The position numbers and the translations under genes are program-made. A stretch of DNA of 64,000 bases from Aporrectodea caliginosa (lineage: Eukaryota > Annelida > Clitellata > Crassiclitellata > Lumbricidae), in NCBI GenBank assembly GCA_020284085.1, contig JACEVL010000690.1, positions 575,001 through 639,000 of the forward strand, in the 5' to 3' direction. Every line of letters begins with the position of its first letter. Within the stretch, counting starts at the first letter, position 1. This document shows positions 54,840-64,000 of this stretch, piece after piece. The notes beneath the pieces were generated by a model that was not told the DNA's origin, made no database searches, and saw only the letters and a program-made list of their open reading frames with translations.

Positions 54840-55110
54840 TTATCTTTTTAACTGTTCTACCTTACTCTAGTTGCACCAGTCCCAAGTCAGGGGTAAAGCA
54901 GAACTAAACTAATCGTTCCTGTTACTACACAGTGTCGTTGAAAATATACTAACGAAAAACTCTTGACTTTGCATCCCCTTATAAGTAAGAGACTGTAGGC
55001 TGCACGATGTAAACTCCGCCACTGATCGAACTCTGTCAGTGCCAGTCTCAAGCATGGATGAAGGAGGAGGGTTAATGATTTTTGTTATCACACAGTGTCG
55101 TTAAACTGAA
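54840..55110 (+). repeat. Two more family C copies
   Basis: TTGCACCAGTCCCAAGTCAG at 54870 and GTCAGTGCCAGTCTCAAGC at 55033, the latter followed by GGAGGAGGGTTAATGATTTT. Confidence 0.7.
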
Positions 55111-55199
55111 ACTATACTGCTACACGATGTTTTCCAATAGACGTCATCGTCCTTTGATAAAATATAGTTAAACCATGAGATCCTTTGATAATGCATACG

Positions 55200-55203
55200 T
55201 ATA

Positions 55204-55236
<33 letters not shown>
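55200..55236. repeat. (AT)n tract
   Basis: Dinucleotide run at the 3' end of the - strand family E repeat that follows. Confidence 0.95.
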
Positions 55237-55239
<3 letters not shown>

Positions 55240-55490
55240 ATATTCTTTATTGAAACAATCCGGTTGACAAACCGCAACCGGTTACAGTGTACAGTTATGC
55301 AATTGAAACAAATCACAAGAACACAAATGACAGAAGACATAAATCTTAACTACTAACAGAACAAACAGCCTGCAATACACGGCGCTAATAGCAGCCTACA
55401 AAGCATGTCCGCCTACGGTTCTCGCTCTCGGTACCTCTCTATCTCTCTATGCCAGTGTGTTATCCAATGCGCTATCGCCCCCCCCCAACT
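55237..55490 (-). repeat. SINE-like family E, full-length copy
   Basis: On the - strand the head GGGGCGATAGCGCATTGGAT, the body with GCCGTGTATTGCAGGCTGTT, and the 3' end GATTGTTTCAATAAAGAATA, which leads into an A/T-rich tract. About 250 bp in total. Confidence 0.8.
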
Positions 55491-55544
55491 TGAGTTATCC
55501 AAGGAGCTTTTATGCGTTTATAGATTTTTCAAGTCCGCCACTGC

Positions 55545-55640
55545 ACGTCCGTAGTGCCAGTCCCAAGCCTTAATGAAGGAGGAGGGCAACGCTAATGATC
55601 TATGATTCAATGTTGTTATTGTCGTAAAGCTACTACTACT
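55545..55640 (+). repeat. Family C copy
   Basis: GTAGTGCCAGTCCCAAGCCT, GGAGGAGGGCAACGCTAATG. The hairpin arms are diverged here. Confidence 0.75.
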
Positions 55641-55999
55641 ATTTGCTGTCTATCGACGTCAACGTTCTGTGACGTCATACGATGTAATTAAAATACTAGA
55701 AACTACGATGCGAAATATAACGTTCCGCTTAGACACCTTTGAAAGCCATTTATCCATTGCTATAAAAGCGCAACGCGTCTAACATTTGGAAGTATCAAAG
55801 CCCTGATAACTGCCTATCGTGCTACCCAAGCAAACTCAGCTGTAATGAGGACTTCGACCGTACACTTTCTGTTTGTAGATAAGATGGTCAGACAGAATAA
55901 ATTATTGGTCACCCGCTCTCATATGCGGAGGCCCAAAAAATGAAGTCGCTACCACTTCCATTTTTCCGAAAATGCCCTATGGAAACAACAGTCCCTTTC

Positions 56000-57060
56000 A
56001 GCTAGTCAGCGATGAGTGTGAAGTGTTAGAGACTTCAGTTTTTCGGCCTCGGCATATGCTGGCGCGTCCCATCTTCCTACTCTCAGGGTGTGGCCAGTGA
56101 ACTCATTCCCGCGGAGTTGGCTGTGGAAGGGGGGGTGCATGGTATAACAGAAATCTCGATGCAAATGTCTGCCATGGCGGGGATTTGAACCCACACCTCT
56201 CCGTTGACAGTCCAGCACGCTAACCACTACACTATCGTTCACTGAATAGACTTCCCTGTTATTATAAAGAGCGTAACTTTCTTTAAGGCTCGCACTAATA
56301 CCAAGAAACATCCCTCCATATACCAATTCTGTTCTCACATTCTGTTACTATGTAATCAATAAATTATGTGATCTCCGTTTTAATTCCATTTCGAATAAAA
56401 AAATTAGCCCTAATAATTTAGCAATGTTTATGCCTTCTAAACCCTGTTTGGTATTTGGTTAGGATGTTGTTTATGTAAGAATACATGTATCACTGCACTT
56501 TTATTATTTTCATCGATTTACAAATCGATGATGCTAATGATATGGATCTACGTGACCCATGAGAATAAAGCAGAAAGGTTTTAGCGAACTCGACTATTAC
56601 GATTAGGAAGATCTGACGGCGAGGGAGAGAACAGGCCACTCCTTCTCATATGACGTGGCTAAGAAAATAAAGTCGATAAGTCACTTTTAAAGGCTCTCAT
56701 AGTTTAACGATATCTTATGGTAGCGAAGGCCGTTGACGTCGATTGAAAAACATAATTATTGTTCCACTCTGACTGCGATGTTTGCGTTGCATAAACTCCT
56801 ACTGTGAGAAGTTTCATAAGTTTCCTATTTATAAGCGAGAATTCAAGTAAAAAGAGGTGTCTAAAATTATTTTTCTTGCGTGCTATATCCAAGGCTGCTA
56901 TGGGTTTAATTACACCCATCTAATCCGCCCGTCTCACTGCCACACGGTATATGAGCAGAAAAGGAAGATTAGATTATACTGGATTAAGGAAGGTCAAGTG
57001 TATTGGTCCTCTAGCAACGTAACAGACATAGGCTACCAATGCAGAACAACGATGTAGGCT
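56000..57060. repeat. ~1-kb segment, diverged duplicate of 60440-61480
   Basis: Same order in both: SINE-like family A (- strand), TTCCATTTCGAATAAAAAAA or TTCCATTCCGAATAAAAAAT, TTTATGCCTTCTAAACC, TTTACAAATCGAT, GACGGCGAGGG, GCTCTCATAGTTT..GATATCT, GGCCGTT, and AAAAAGAGGTGTCTAA. Only partial identity remains. Confidence 0.8.
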
Positions 57061-57269
57061 CGAGAAGGTCAGCTCGGCGGGCTGGTTATCTATCAATGGA
57101 CATTCCTGATGTGGAGACTATGGTTACTAAAGCTGAGGATACGCTGTTATCTGCGGTCCAAAGGAACAGTTCACACGTTCTGACAGAGCTTTTCCCACCT
57201 ACTAACATACGCCAATATATAATGCGACCCCGACCTCATGATTATGTACTCCCCTTTTAGCAAAGTTAG

Positions 57270-57660
57270 AACAGACTGACGTCATAAAAACAGAAAGGTA
57301 TTAGTGATGTCATCTCTAATGGAACTACATTGCTGACGACATGGCTAATGACAGACGTGTTACCCAGTGACGTTATTAATATTAGAAAAGATAGCAGTTA
57401 GTGACGTCATCTATAATGCAAGATAATACTAATCGACATCATCACTGGCAACGGAGTCATCAACAAGGACGTTGTCAGCAGCAACAGTCGCCATGGATAC
57501 AGTCATAATCAAAATCCTCTCTAAGGCTAAGGAGCAGAAATCTTAAACCAAATTTGGCAGGGATTTTACCCCCCCCCACCCCAGGACCTCTCGATTGAGA
57601 GTTCTGCACGCTAACCACTTCGCAATCGAGCATATCCAGCGTATTTCCTTTTCCCCTTAG
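57270..57660. repeat. Cluster of TGACGTCA palindromes, copy 2, with SINE-like piece
   Basis: A diverged copy of 43260-43780. Intact TGACGTCA remains at about 57278 and 57399; others have become TGATGTCA or GTGACGTTAT. A SINE-like A-related piece follows on the - strand (57530-57640). Confidence 0.85.
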
Positions 57661-58094
57661 TTATTAATTTGTTCAAGTGTTGGTGTATCGAGCACATCAT
57701 CTGCTCGTTGAAGACTTACAAGGACCGCCAAGACATGCTTGATTGTTGTAGTATGGACTTTTTAACGACTAGCTGTATGATAACAAAGACCCTTAGCGTC
57801 GCCCTCCTCCTTTCTCCAGGCTTGGGACTGGCACTGAGACTGGCACAAAGCACGGAGGTGCAATGCACGAACGTTCAGTGGCGGAGGTAACTTTGTCCTT
57901 GCGTACTTGGTCACCGATCCTCGTCTCCGCTTGGCCAGGAGTCAGACCGGGCTGAAGCTCATCTTCCCTGGCTGGCCAGATGTCAAGATCGGCTGAAGCC
58001 CCCTCGCCCCGTCAAGGCGCACGCATCGGACATCCACGCCGTCGAGTGAACTTCTGAGGCAGTTGCTCGAACGGCGCTCCGAGGGGGACATGCT
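57661..58094. repeat. Family G and C pieces, and a C/G-rich unassigned stretch
   Basis: Family C on the - strand at 57795-57890. The part 57900-58090 is GC-richer, with GGCCAGGAGTCAGACCGGGC and GGCCAGATGTCAAGATCGGC as an imperfect repeat; identity unknown. Confidence 0.5.
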
Positions 58095-58712
58095 TGATTG
58101 AACGAAGCTCATAAATATATAGCGTGGAAATCCCTATTTAAAGGTGTCTAAGTAATTCACTTTAAAAAAAACCTAGGTACAAAGGCCGTTGACACAAAAA
58201 TATTCAGTCAGATAACGTTGTGCATAAAATGAAGGTTCCGCCATTGTCCTAACTGTGGTAGTGCCAGTCGCAGGTTTGGCAAACTGAGGAGGGCAGCGCT
58301 AATCATCTGATTATCTTCAAACAATCACGCACCAACTGGACTCGAATGTCCACTGGACATCGCTGTATACAACTAACTTCAATCAATATTAGGTTGAATG
58401 TTTATTTAAGGTTAATGCGGTCATTATTTTCGGCTTTAAGTTTCGGGAGAGCAACTATTATCAATGGACCTATGAAAGACCCATTGTGTTTGAAAGAATG
58501 CTTTTCAACAGTATTTTGAAAATACGAAACAAAATAGTATTTTCTATGTTGCAAATAGAAGTCTATTTTCAATTACTATTGTTCCATCACTGCATGCTCA
58601 GCCATCTTCGATTTTCATTAATCGATAATAAACCTTCCGTGAAGTCATTTCTGGCAATAAAACTCTAACAGGTATCAGACACCTTTATATCGCATTATTC
58701 CGAAGCAATAAA
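58095..58712. repeat. Segment duplicated from 43861-44490
   Basis: It begins with the reverse 57-bp motif and ends with the forward one. It includes the 60-codon frame (MFERMLFNSILKIRNKIVFS). The match to the other copy is near complete over about 620 bp. Confidence 0.9.
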
Positions 58713-58744
58713 AGACCTTAACCATTTAATTGCTAATGTTTAAA

Positions 58745-59357
58745 AAACTCAAACGTATTTGCCCTCTCCTTGAGCCTCGGCTGCACTACGGCGCCAGACA
58801 ATCGTCTTATTAGTTATTATTTTTTATTAGACACCTTTAAAACGTATAATTTCGAAGCTATAAATAATTTCAGATGGCCTACATTTTCAGCTTCTTGGTT
58901 AAATCATTTCTGTGAAACTTTGCCACTACCATACCAAGCCGGGTTAAATTAGGAGAATGACGACACTAATAATCTTTGTTGAGATACAGTGTAATTAAAC
59001 ACCAACTAAGCAACCAACCAATCACACACAAAAGCACACAAATTGACCTAATAACGTATTTGCCCTCTTTGTGAGCCTCGGTTGCACTACAGCGCCAGAC
59101 AATCGTCTTATTAGTTATTATTTTTTATTAGACACCTTTAAAACGTATAATTTCGAAGCTATAAATAATTTCAGATGGCCTACATTTTCCGCTTCTTGGT
59201 TAAATCATTTCTGTGAAACTTTGCCACTACCATACCAAGCCGGGTTAAATTAGGAGAATGACGACGCTAATAATCTTTGTTAAGATACAGTGTAATTAAA
59301 CACCAACTAAGCAACCAACCAATCACACACAAAAGCACACAAACTGACCTAATAACG
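58745..59357 (+). repeat. 301-bp tandem duplication
   Basis: Two copies of a 301-bp unit holding GCGCCAGACAATCGTCTTA, TAGACACCTTTAAAACG (57-bp motif variant), GAAGCTATAAATAATTTCAG and family C/hairpin end words. They differ at only a handful of positions. A 60-codon frame is identical in both copies (58770-58952 and 59071-59253). Confidence 0.95.
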
Positions 59358-59639
59358 GCTTTGACTTGGTGAGTCATCGGTTGATGCTTTGTGCATTAGA
59401 TACCGTCGCAATAGAAGTTACTAACTAGAATTACATGCCCGAACATAATCTATATCACGTATAGCATATGTTGGTGCATGGTATTAAAACAGTAATATAT
59501 GTTACTACATTAAATATATGCTAATAGAATAATATATGTTAATGCATTAATATAATGTTAATAATTGATATTCAAGAATATATTGATACATTATAAATAT
59601 TATAATGTTTGCTTTGACTGTCTACTCATCTAGCTTTTA

Positions 59640-59870
59640 ATTCCTATGACCCTGGTAATAACAGAAGAGAAATGATCTTGGTTGAATTGTGAAGTCTTCA
59701 AAACGTTGGTTGCCCCGAATGAGGTTAGAACTCACGACCCATGGTTTACAAGACCAGTGCTCTGCCATTGAGCTATAATAGATGCTCACGCTTTAATACG
59801 ATAGCTTGGAGCTGTTTATAAAATATACATCTGCAATAATAGCCAAACAGTCAATAATGGTCTTACAATA
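59640..59870 (-). repeat. tRNA-like module (Thr type) with flank
   Basis: Module 59712-59783 has GCTCAATGGCAGAGCACTGG on the - strand and loop CTTGTAA (TGT). The flanks (AAAACGTTGGTTGCCCC, CAATAATAGCCAAACAGTCA) match the composite blocks, but modules 2 and 3 are missing. Confidence 0.75.
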
Positions 59871-59904
59871 AAGAATATCTATTCTATATATATTCTATAT
59901 ATCT

Positions 59905-60055
59905 ATTTGTGTATTGCAGGATGTCTGTTCTGTTAGTAGTTAAGATTGTTTCAATTGCATAACATGTAAATGTACAGCGCAGTGCGTTTGTCAGGCGCTT
60001 AATTAAAGAAAAGATTATTATTATTATTATTATTTTTTTTTTTTTTTACCCGAGG
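59905..60055 (+). repeat. SINE-like family E with ATT and poly-T tail
   Basis: GTGTATTGCAGGATGTCTGT, TTCAATTGCATAAC, TTAATTAAAGAAAAGATTAT, then ATT units and a T run. Confidence 0.75.
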
Positions 60056-60166
60056 TATCAAGGATCCCTCAGGATTTATGAAAAATTACAATAAGGAGCA
60101 GGAAATTTGTCTGGGGGTCAGGCCTCGTCTTCAGGGTTTGCAGGAAAAGTGCCGTTGAATGCGACA

Positions 60167-60167
60167 A

Positions 60168-60256
<89 letters not shown>
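60167..60256. repeat. (ATT)n microsatellite, ~90 bp
   Basis: Pure ATT array. A shorter one lies at 60015-60035. Confidence 0.97.
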
Positions 60257-60258
<2 letters not shown>

Positions 60259-60439
60259 TAAAACAGTGGATTACTTAGACACCTTTTAATAGGCTTTAAA
60301 CGCTATATATTAATCATCTTCGTTCAATTGATAATCATTGACTTTGTCGATGCGTCTTACGTACTAGTCACATAGACTGAAATCCTTAACATTATTAACC
60401 GCGCAATAGGCCTATAGGAAAAGAGAAGTGTTAGCAACT

Positions 60440-61480
60440 TCGTTTTCTTAGCCTCGGCATATATGAGGGCGGGTAGCCAGTCCTCTTCCTCGCCGTCTCA
60501 TCCTCCCACCGACAGTGTACGGTCGGTGTGCTCGTTATATAGCTGAGTTTGGTAGGTGGCGCAGGTAGAGCATAATATATAGAACCAAGTGTCTCCTTAG
60601 CGGGGATTTGAACCTCCGACCTCTCGATTGACAGTCCAACACGCTAACCAATACACTATCGCTCACGGAATAAACTTCTCTGTTATTACACAGAGCATAA
60701 CTTTCTTTAAGCCTCGCACTATACCCTAGAAACAACTCTCATTAAACTAATTCTGTTTTCACATTCTGTAACTACAGAATCAATATGCGATCTCCGTTTC
60801 AATTCCATTCCGAATAAAAAATTGTGTTAAAAAATTCAACAGTGTTTATGCCTTCTAAACCGATATTGGCTTAGGATATTTTTCATTAAAGAATAACACT
60901 GAATTTGTTTCATTATTTCTATCACTTTACAAATCGATAAATTAAGTGGTGTTCTGGATAAACGAAACAGACGGTAGGCCTAGCTGGCGATTATCCACCT
61001 TGTCCCGAGAGCGAACTCGGCTTTAACGATTACACTGACTGGTGGGAAGATCAGACGGCGAGGGTGGGTCACCCACTCTCATATGCCGAGGTTAAGAAAA
61101 TGAAGTCGCTAAGTCCAATCTTAACGGATCTCATAGTTTGAAGATATCTCATGGCGGAAAGGGCCGTTAATGTCATATAATAATTACATAGTGCTTCTCT
61201 ACGACTGTTATCGTTACATTAGTAATCACTGGACTCAGTACAGTTTCACAAATCTTATACTTATAAGCTGCAATTATAGTAAAAAGAGGTGTCTAAGATT
61301 TATTTTATTTATGTTCAACATCCGGGCTACTATTTGTCTATCTGTCAGACTGTCATACGATGTGATCAGGAAGGGAAGAGATTTTCCCCAGAGAGCTTTT
61401 AGTGATTTAGCGATTGAAATGGCGCAGTATTCCCGGACCAGAGAACTTGTCTTTTAGCGCTACATGTAGAGGTCGTTTCA
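60440..61480. repeat. Partner of the 56.0-57.1 kb segment
   Basis: It starts with a SINE-like family A copy (- strand, 60440-60680) and ends after the reverse motif fragment AAAAAGAGGTGTCTAAG near 61277. Confidence 0.8.
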
Positions 61481-61599
61481 CATCCAAGCAGAAAATTAAT
61501 AATACCACTCAGAATAGCAGATTAAGCAGCATTGCAACGTTTGCACAATTTTCTATGAATAAAGGAACATATGTAGCGTCTTAGGTTTTTAATTCGTAC

Positions 61600-62440
61600 T
61601 CTGGCAGTGCCAGTCTCGAGCTTGGAGAAGAACCTTTGTTATGGCAAAGCGTCGTTAAACAGCAAGTAACTAAAGCTAAACTCGGCCACTGCATTTCCGA
61701 AAAAAAACAAGTTCCAGTTGAAGCATATTTCCTTTTATTCCCATATATTGCAAATTGTTCAAAAGTCTTGGTATATGGATCACATCTTACGCTCGTTTGT
61801 CATTTTCCCATCACTTTACAAATCGATGATATCAAGAATATCAATCTATGTGACTCAAAGTAAAGCCAATTTGCAAATAAGAGTGTATATAATAAGAGAT
61901 TCAACGAAACTGAGTTATATAGATTGTAAAAAAGCTATTTAAAGGTTTCCAAGTTTCGCATCTGCCCGAAGGTGATAAATAATAGTAGTAAATAGCAGTA
62001 ATCTTTTGTTTAACGATATTCTATTAGCCACAAGGGCCGTTGAAGTAAAGATATTGAATAAAAATAAAAATAAAAATAAAATGTTGTGTATAAAATGAAC
62101 GTTCTCTCAGCGTTCTTATGCTCGCGCATCATTTAATCGTTTTCAGAACAATCACCCATACATGTTCTCTCTGGCAACTGGATTCGCATCTCTACTGGAT
62201 ATCGCAGTTTACCACAAACTTCAGTCAAACACATTTAATTATTATTTATTAAGTTGAATGTTTAAGGTTAACATTAACCCTTTAACTTTGACCTATAAAG
62301 AAACCATTCTATGCTCCGCTATCTTCAGTTTCCATATGTCAATACGGAACAATCCGTGAAGCACTTCTGGGAATTAAACTATTTAACGTATATATTAGAC
62401 ACCTTTAAATATCATGTTCCCTAAGCAATAAATAACTTTT
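61600..62440. repeat. Family C, G and 57-bp motif pieces; fourth diverged copy of the 44-kb segment
   Basis: Family C at 61605-61665; G words (CCCATATATTGCAAATTGTT) at 61740; a reverse motif at 61898-61952; and 62100-62430, which follows the order of 44080-44480 (ACTGGATATCGC..CAACT/CACAAACTTCA, TCAGTTTCCATATGTCAATA) at lower identity. Confidence 0.65.
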
Positions 62441-62499
62441 CGTTTACGTTTTCATAATTTCTGCTTCCGAATTCTATAGAACTTTGCACCTTAACTTAC

Positions 62500-63260
62500 C
62501 CATCGTAGGATCACTGCCAAATCTGGAGCAAGGAGGAGGGCGACGCTAATCATCTTTGTTATTACAGAGGTCGTTAAACACCAACTAAGCAACCAAACTA
62601 TGCATATAATTCCTACTATATATATTCCTAATTCCGCTTCTGCGCTTACTCTGGTAGTGCCAGTCCCACGCCAAAATAAAGGAGGAGGGCTATAGTAATC
62701 ATCTTTGTAATGACACAGCGTCGTTTAAAGGCAGCTCTAACCAACGCATCTTCGAGGGTTGCCAGACCTAAACATTTGGCAAAAGGGAGGGCGACGCTAA
62801 TAATCTTCGTTGTGACTTGGCGTCGATCGGTAAAATATTACTACTGCGATTAAGCTTAATAACGACCATTGACTGATGACTGAGCCATTATACAATGGCG
62901 CTATAGATAAAGTGCCCTCTAGCAGCGAAAAAAGCTCAACTCTACCGTATTTGTTATTAAAACGCATCAAATGAAGAATATCATTAGACACCTTTAAAAC
63001 CGAATATGATGGCGCAATAAATAGTTTTTGCGCTTTGATTTATTCGTGTTTACAGCGCACAGTTGTTATTATAGGCTTCGTGGAATAATGACACAATTAA
63101 AAAATTATATAGTAATTGCAGAATGATTAAATAATAATTACATAACTCCCACGCTATACTACTTGCAATAGTGCCAGTCCAAAGCCTGGACGGAGGAGGA
63201 GGAGGGCGACGCTAATCATCTTTGTTATGACACACTGTCGTCAAACAGCAACTAATCAAA
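62500..63260 (+). repeat. Four family C hairpin copies with 57-bp motif
   Basis: GGAGGAGGGCGACGCTAATC at 62529 and 63190, a variant at 62682 (GGAGGAGGGCTATAGTAATC) and one at 62785. A forward motif (TAGACACCTTTAAAACCG) lies at 62985. Confidence 0.75.
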
Positions 63261-63950
63261 CCAACATAACGTCAGCAACGGCCTCTGTTGCCGAAACATG
63301 TAATTAAACTCTAGGAATCCTTTTGTTACACTGAATAGTGAGTTTGACATCAACAGCTCTAAAGTGTTGTTACACAATGGAAATAAAATGACGATAGAAA
63401 TTCAGCATGAACTAAATGAAGACTCATCTCGTGAATTATTAACGCTAACGCCAAATAATTGTCTATAATTGCTAAGCTTTGCTTAGACACCTTCATATCA
63501 CGTCTCTCCAACTATATAAATGCCCATATTATCGTTCAAAAAAGTTACTGCTTTCTGCCACATTTAACCTCATCGTTCCACCCAAATGGATATAACTTCA
63601 TCATTCCCTGTATAGTCTGGTTGTACCAATCTTAAACCTATATATTACATGTAAGTAGAGCGATGCGAATCATCTTTAAAATGTAATTTCCGTTAGATAG
63701 CAGCTAAAAATGAAGGTTAGGTATGGGAAAGTATGGAACTGGTGAGAAAGAGAAGGTCATATGGACTGAGGGACAGAGTAAGAGAGTGAGGCGGAAGTGA
63801 CACAGGTCACAGAGCATGCGCAATGACTGATTCTATAGCTTAACAACCGATAATTCTTGCTTGTGTGAAAACCCGCTGGGGCTCAGCCCTTCCCGTTACC
63901 CCCTTAATCGACACAATATTCAACTGAAACATCAGTTCATGGACTGTTGA
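63261..63950. other. Unassigned end of the window, one motif copy
   Basis: A forward motif variant (TTAGACACCTTCATATCACG) lies at 63483. A weak family C end lies at 63610-63700. No gene. Confidence 0.5.
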
Positions 63951-63954
63951 AAAA

Positions 63955-64000
63955 TGGAAGCCGATTAGCTAAAGCGCTCGGCTTGTAACGCTACACACAC
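63955..64000 (+). repeat. tRNA-like 5' half cut by the window edge
   Basis: CCGATTAGCTAAAGCGCTCG looks like an A box and D arm, followed by GCTTGTAACGC as an anticodon arm. The remainder is outside the window, so it cannot be told whether this is a tRNA gene or a SINE head. Confidence 0.4.

Noticed and set aside
52878..54851. Poly-Ile, poly-Met, poly-Thr, poly-Val and poly-Gly frames
   Set aside because: They are generated by the ATC and CAC arrays.
58770..59253. Two identical 60-codon genes
   Set aside because: Identity of the frames reflects a recent 301-bp tandem duplication of non-coding repeats. There is no domain or start context.

Overview
The window looks like a piece of a repeat-rich, intron-containing animal nuclear genome, most likely a marine invertebrate. 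The evidence is AT-rich DNA with GT-AG introns, a DEG/ENaC channel, a CARD/SH3/NHL adaptor-type gene, C2H2 fingers, LINE, Tc1/mariner, pogo and hAT remnants, tRNA-derived SINE-like repeats and very long microsatellites. No bacterial gene organisation is present. The phylum cannot be fixed from the sequence alone.

Left part (1-17.9 kb): two copies of one LINE family, one of them split by a 248-bp hAT-type MITE with a perfect 8-bp target duplication; the last exons of a DEG/ENaC (ASIC-like) channel on the + strand (2844-2973 and 4488-4939) whose TM2 filter position reads GGT; another LINE reverse-transcriptase remnant near 7.1-7.5 kb; LINE linker/RT remnants at 10.2-10.8 kb; a decayed C2H2 zinc-finger gene (11.86-12.56 kb, -); a 421-bp hAT-like MITE with an internal minisatellite; a second MITE next to an 81-bp near-perfect palindrome; and minisatellites.

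Middle (18.2-33.6 kb): a multi-exon gene on the - strand whose exons fit together in phase: a possible start exon at 31.8 kb, an SH3 domain split over two exons (28.3-29.2 kb), an F-box-like exon (22.9-23.1 kb), a CARD exon (22.2-22.5 kb), a possible TRADD-N-like exon (21.45-21.8 kb) and a final NHL-repeat exon (18.57-19.47 kb). Its introns hold a decayed hAT transposase, a deleted Tc1/mariner element with ~197-bp inverted repeats, a decayed pogo-like element, and, near the 5' end, a broken transposase-like gene. The domain mix suggests a death-fold signalling or innate-immune adaptor. That role is inferred from the domains, not shown.

Right part (33.6-64 kb): no convincing host protein gene. 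It is a mosaic of repeats: tRNA-derived SINE-like families, composite blocks with up to three tRNA-Thr-like modules each, a ~151-bp satellite carrying YY1-like motifs in both orientations, a ~57-bp motif in both orientations often bounding blocks, a recurrent short hairpin repeat (about 25 copies), repeated clusters of the palindrome TGACGTCA, tandem and segmental duplications, LINE 3' ends and large trinucleotide arrays. One tRNA-Thr(CGT)-like gene at 49.63 kb is well enough preserved to be functional.
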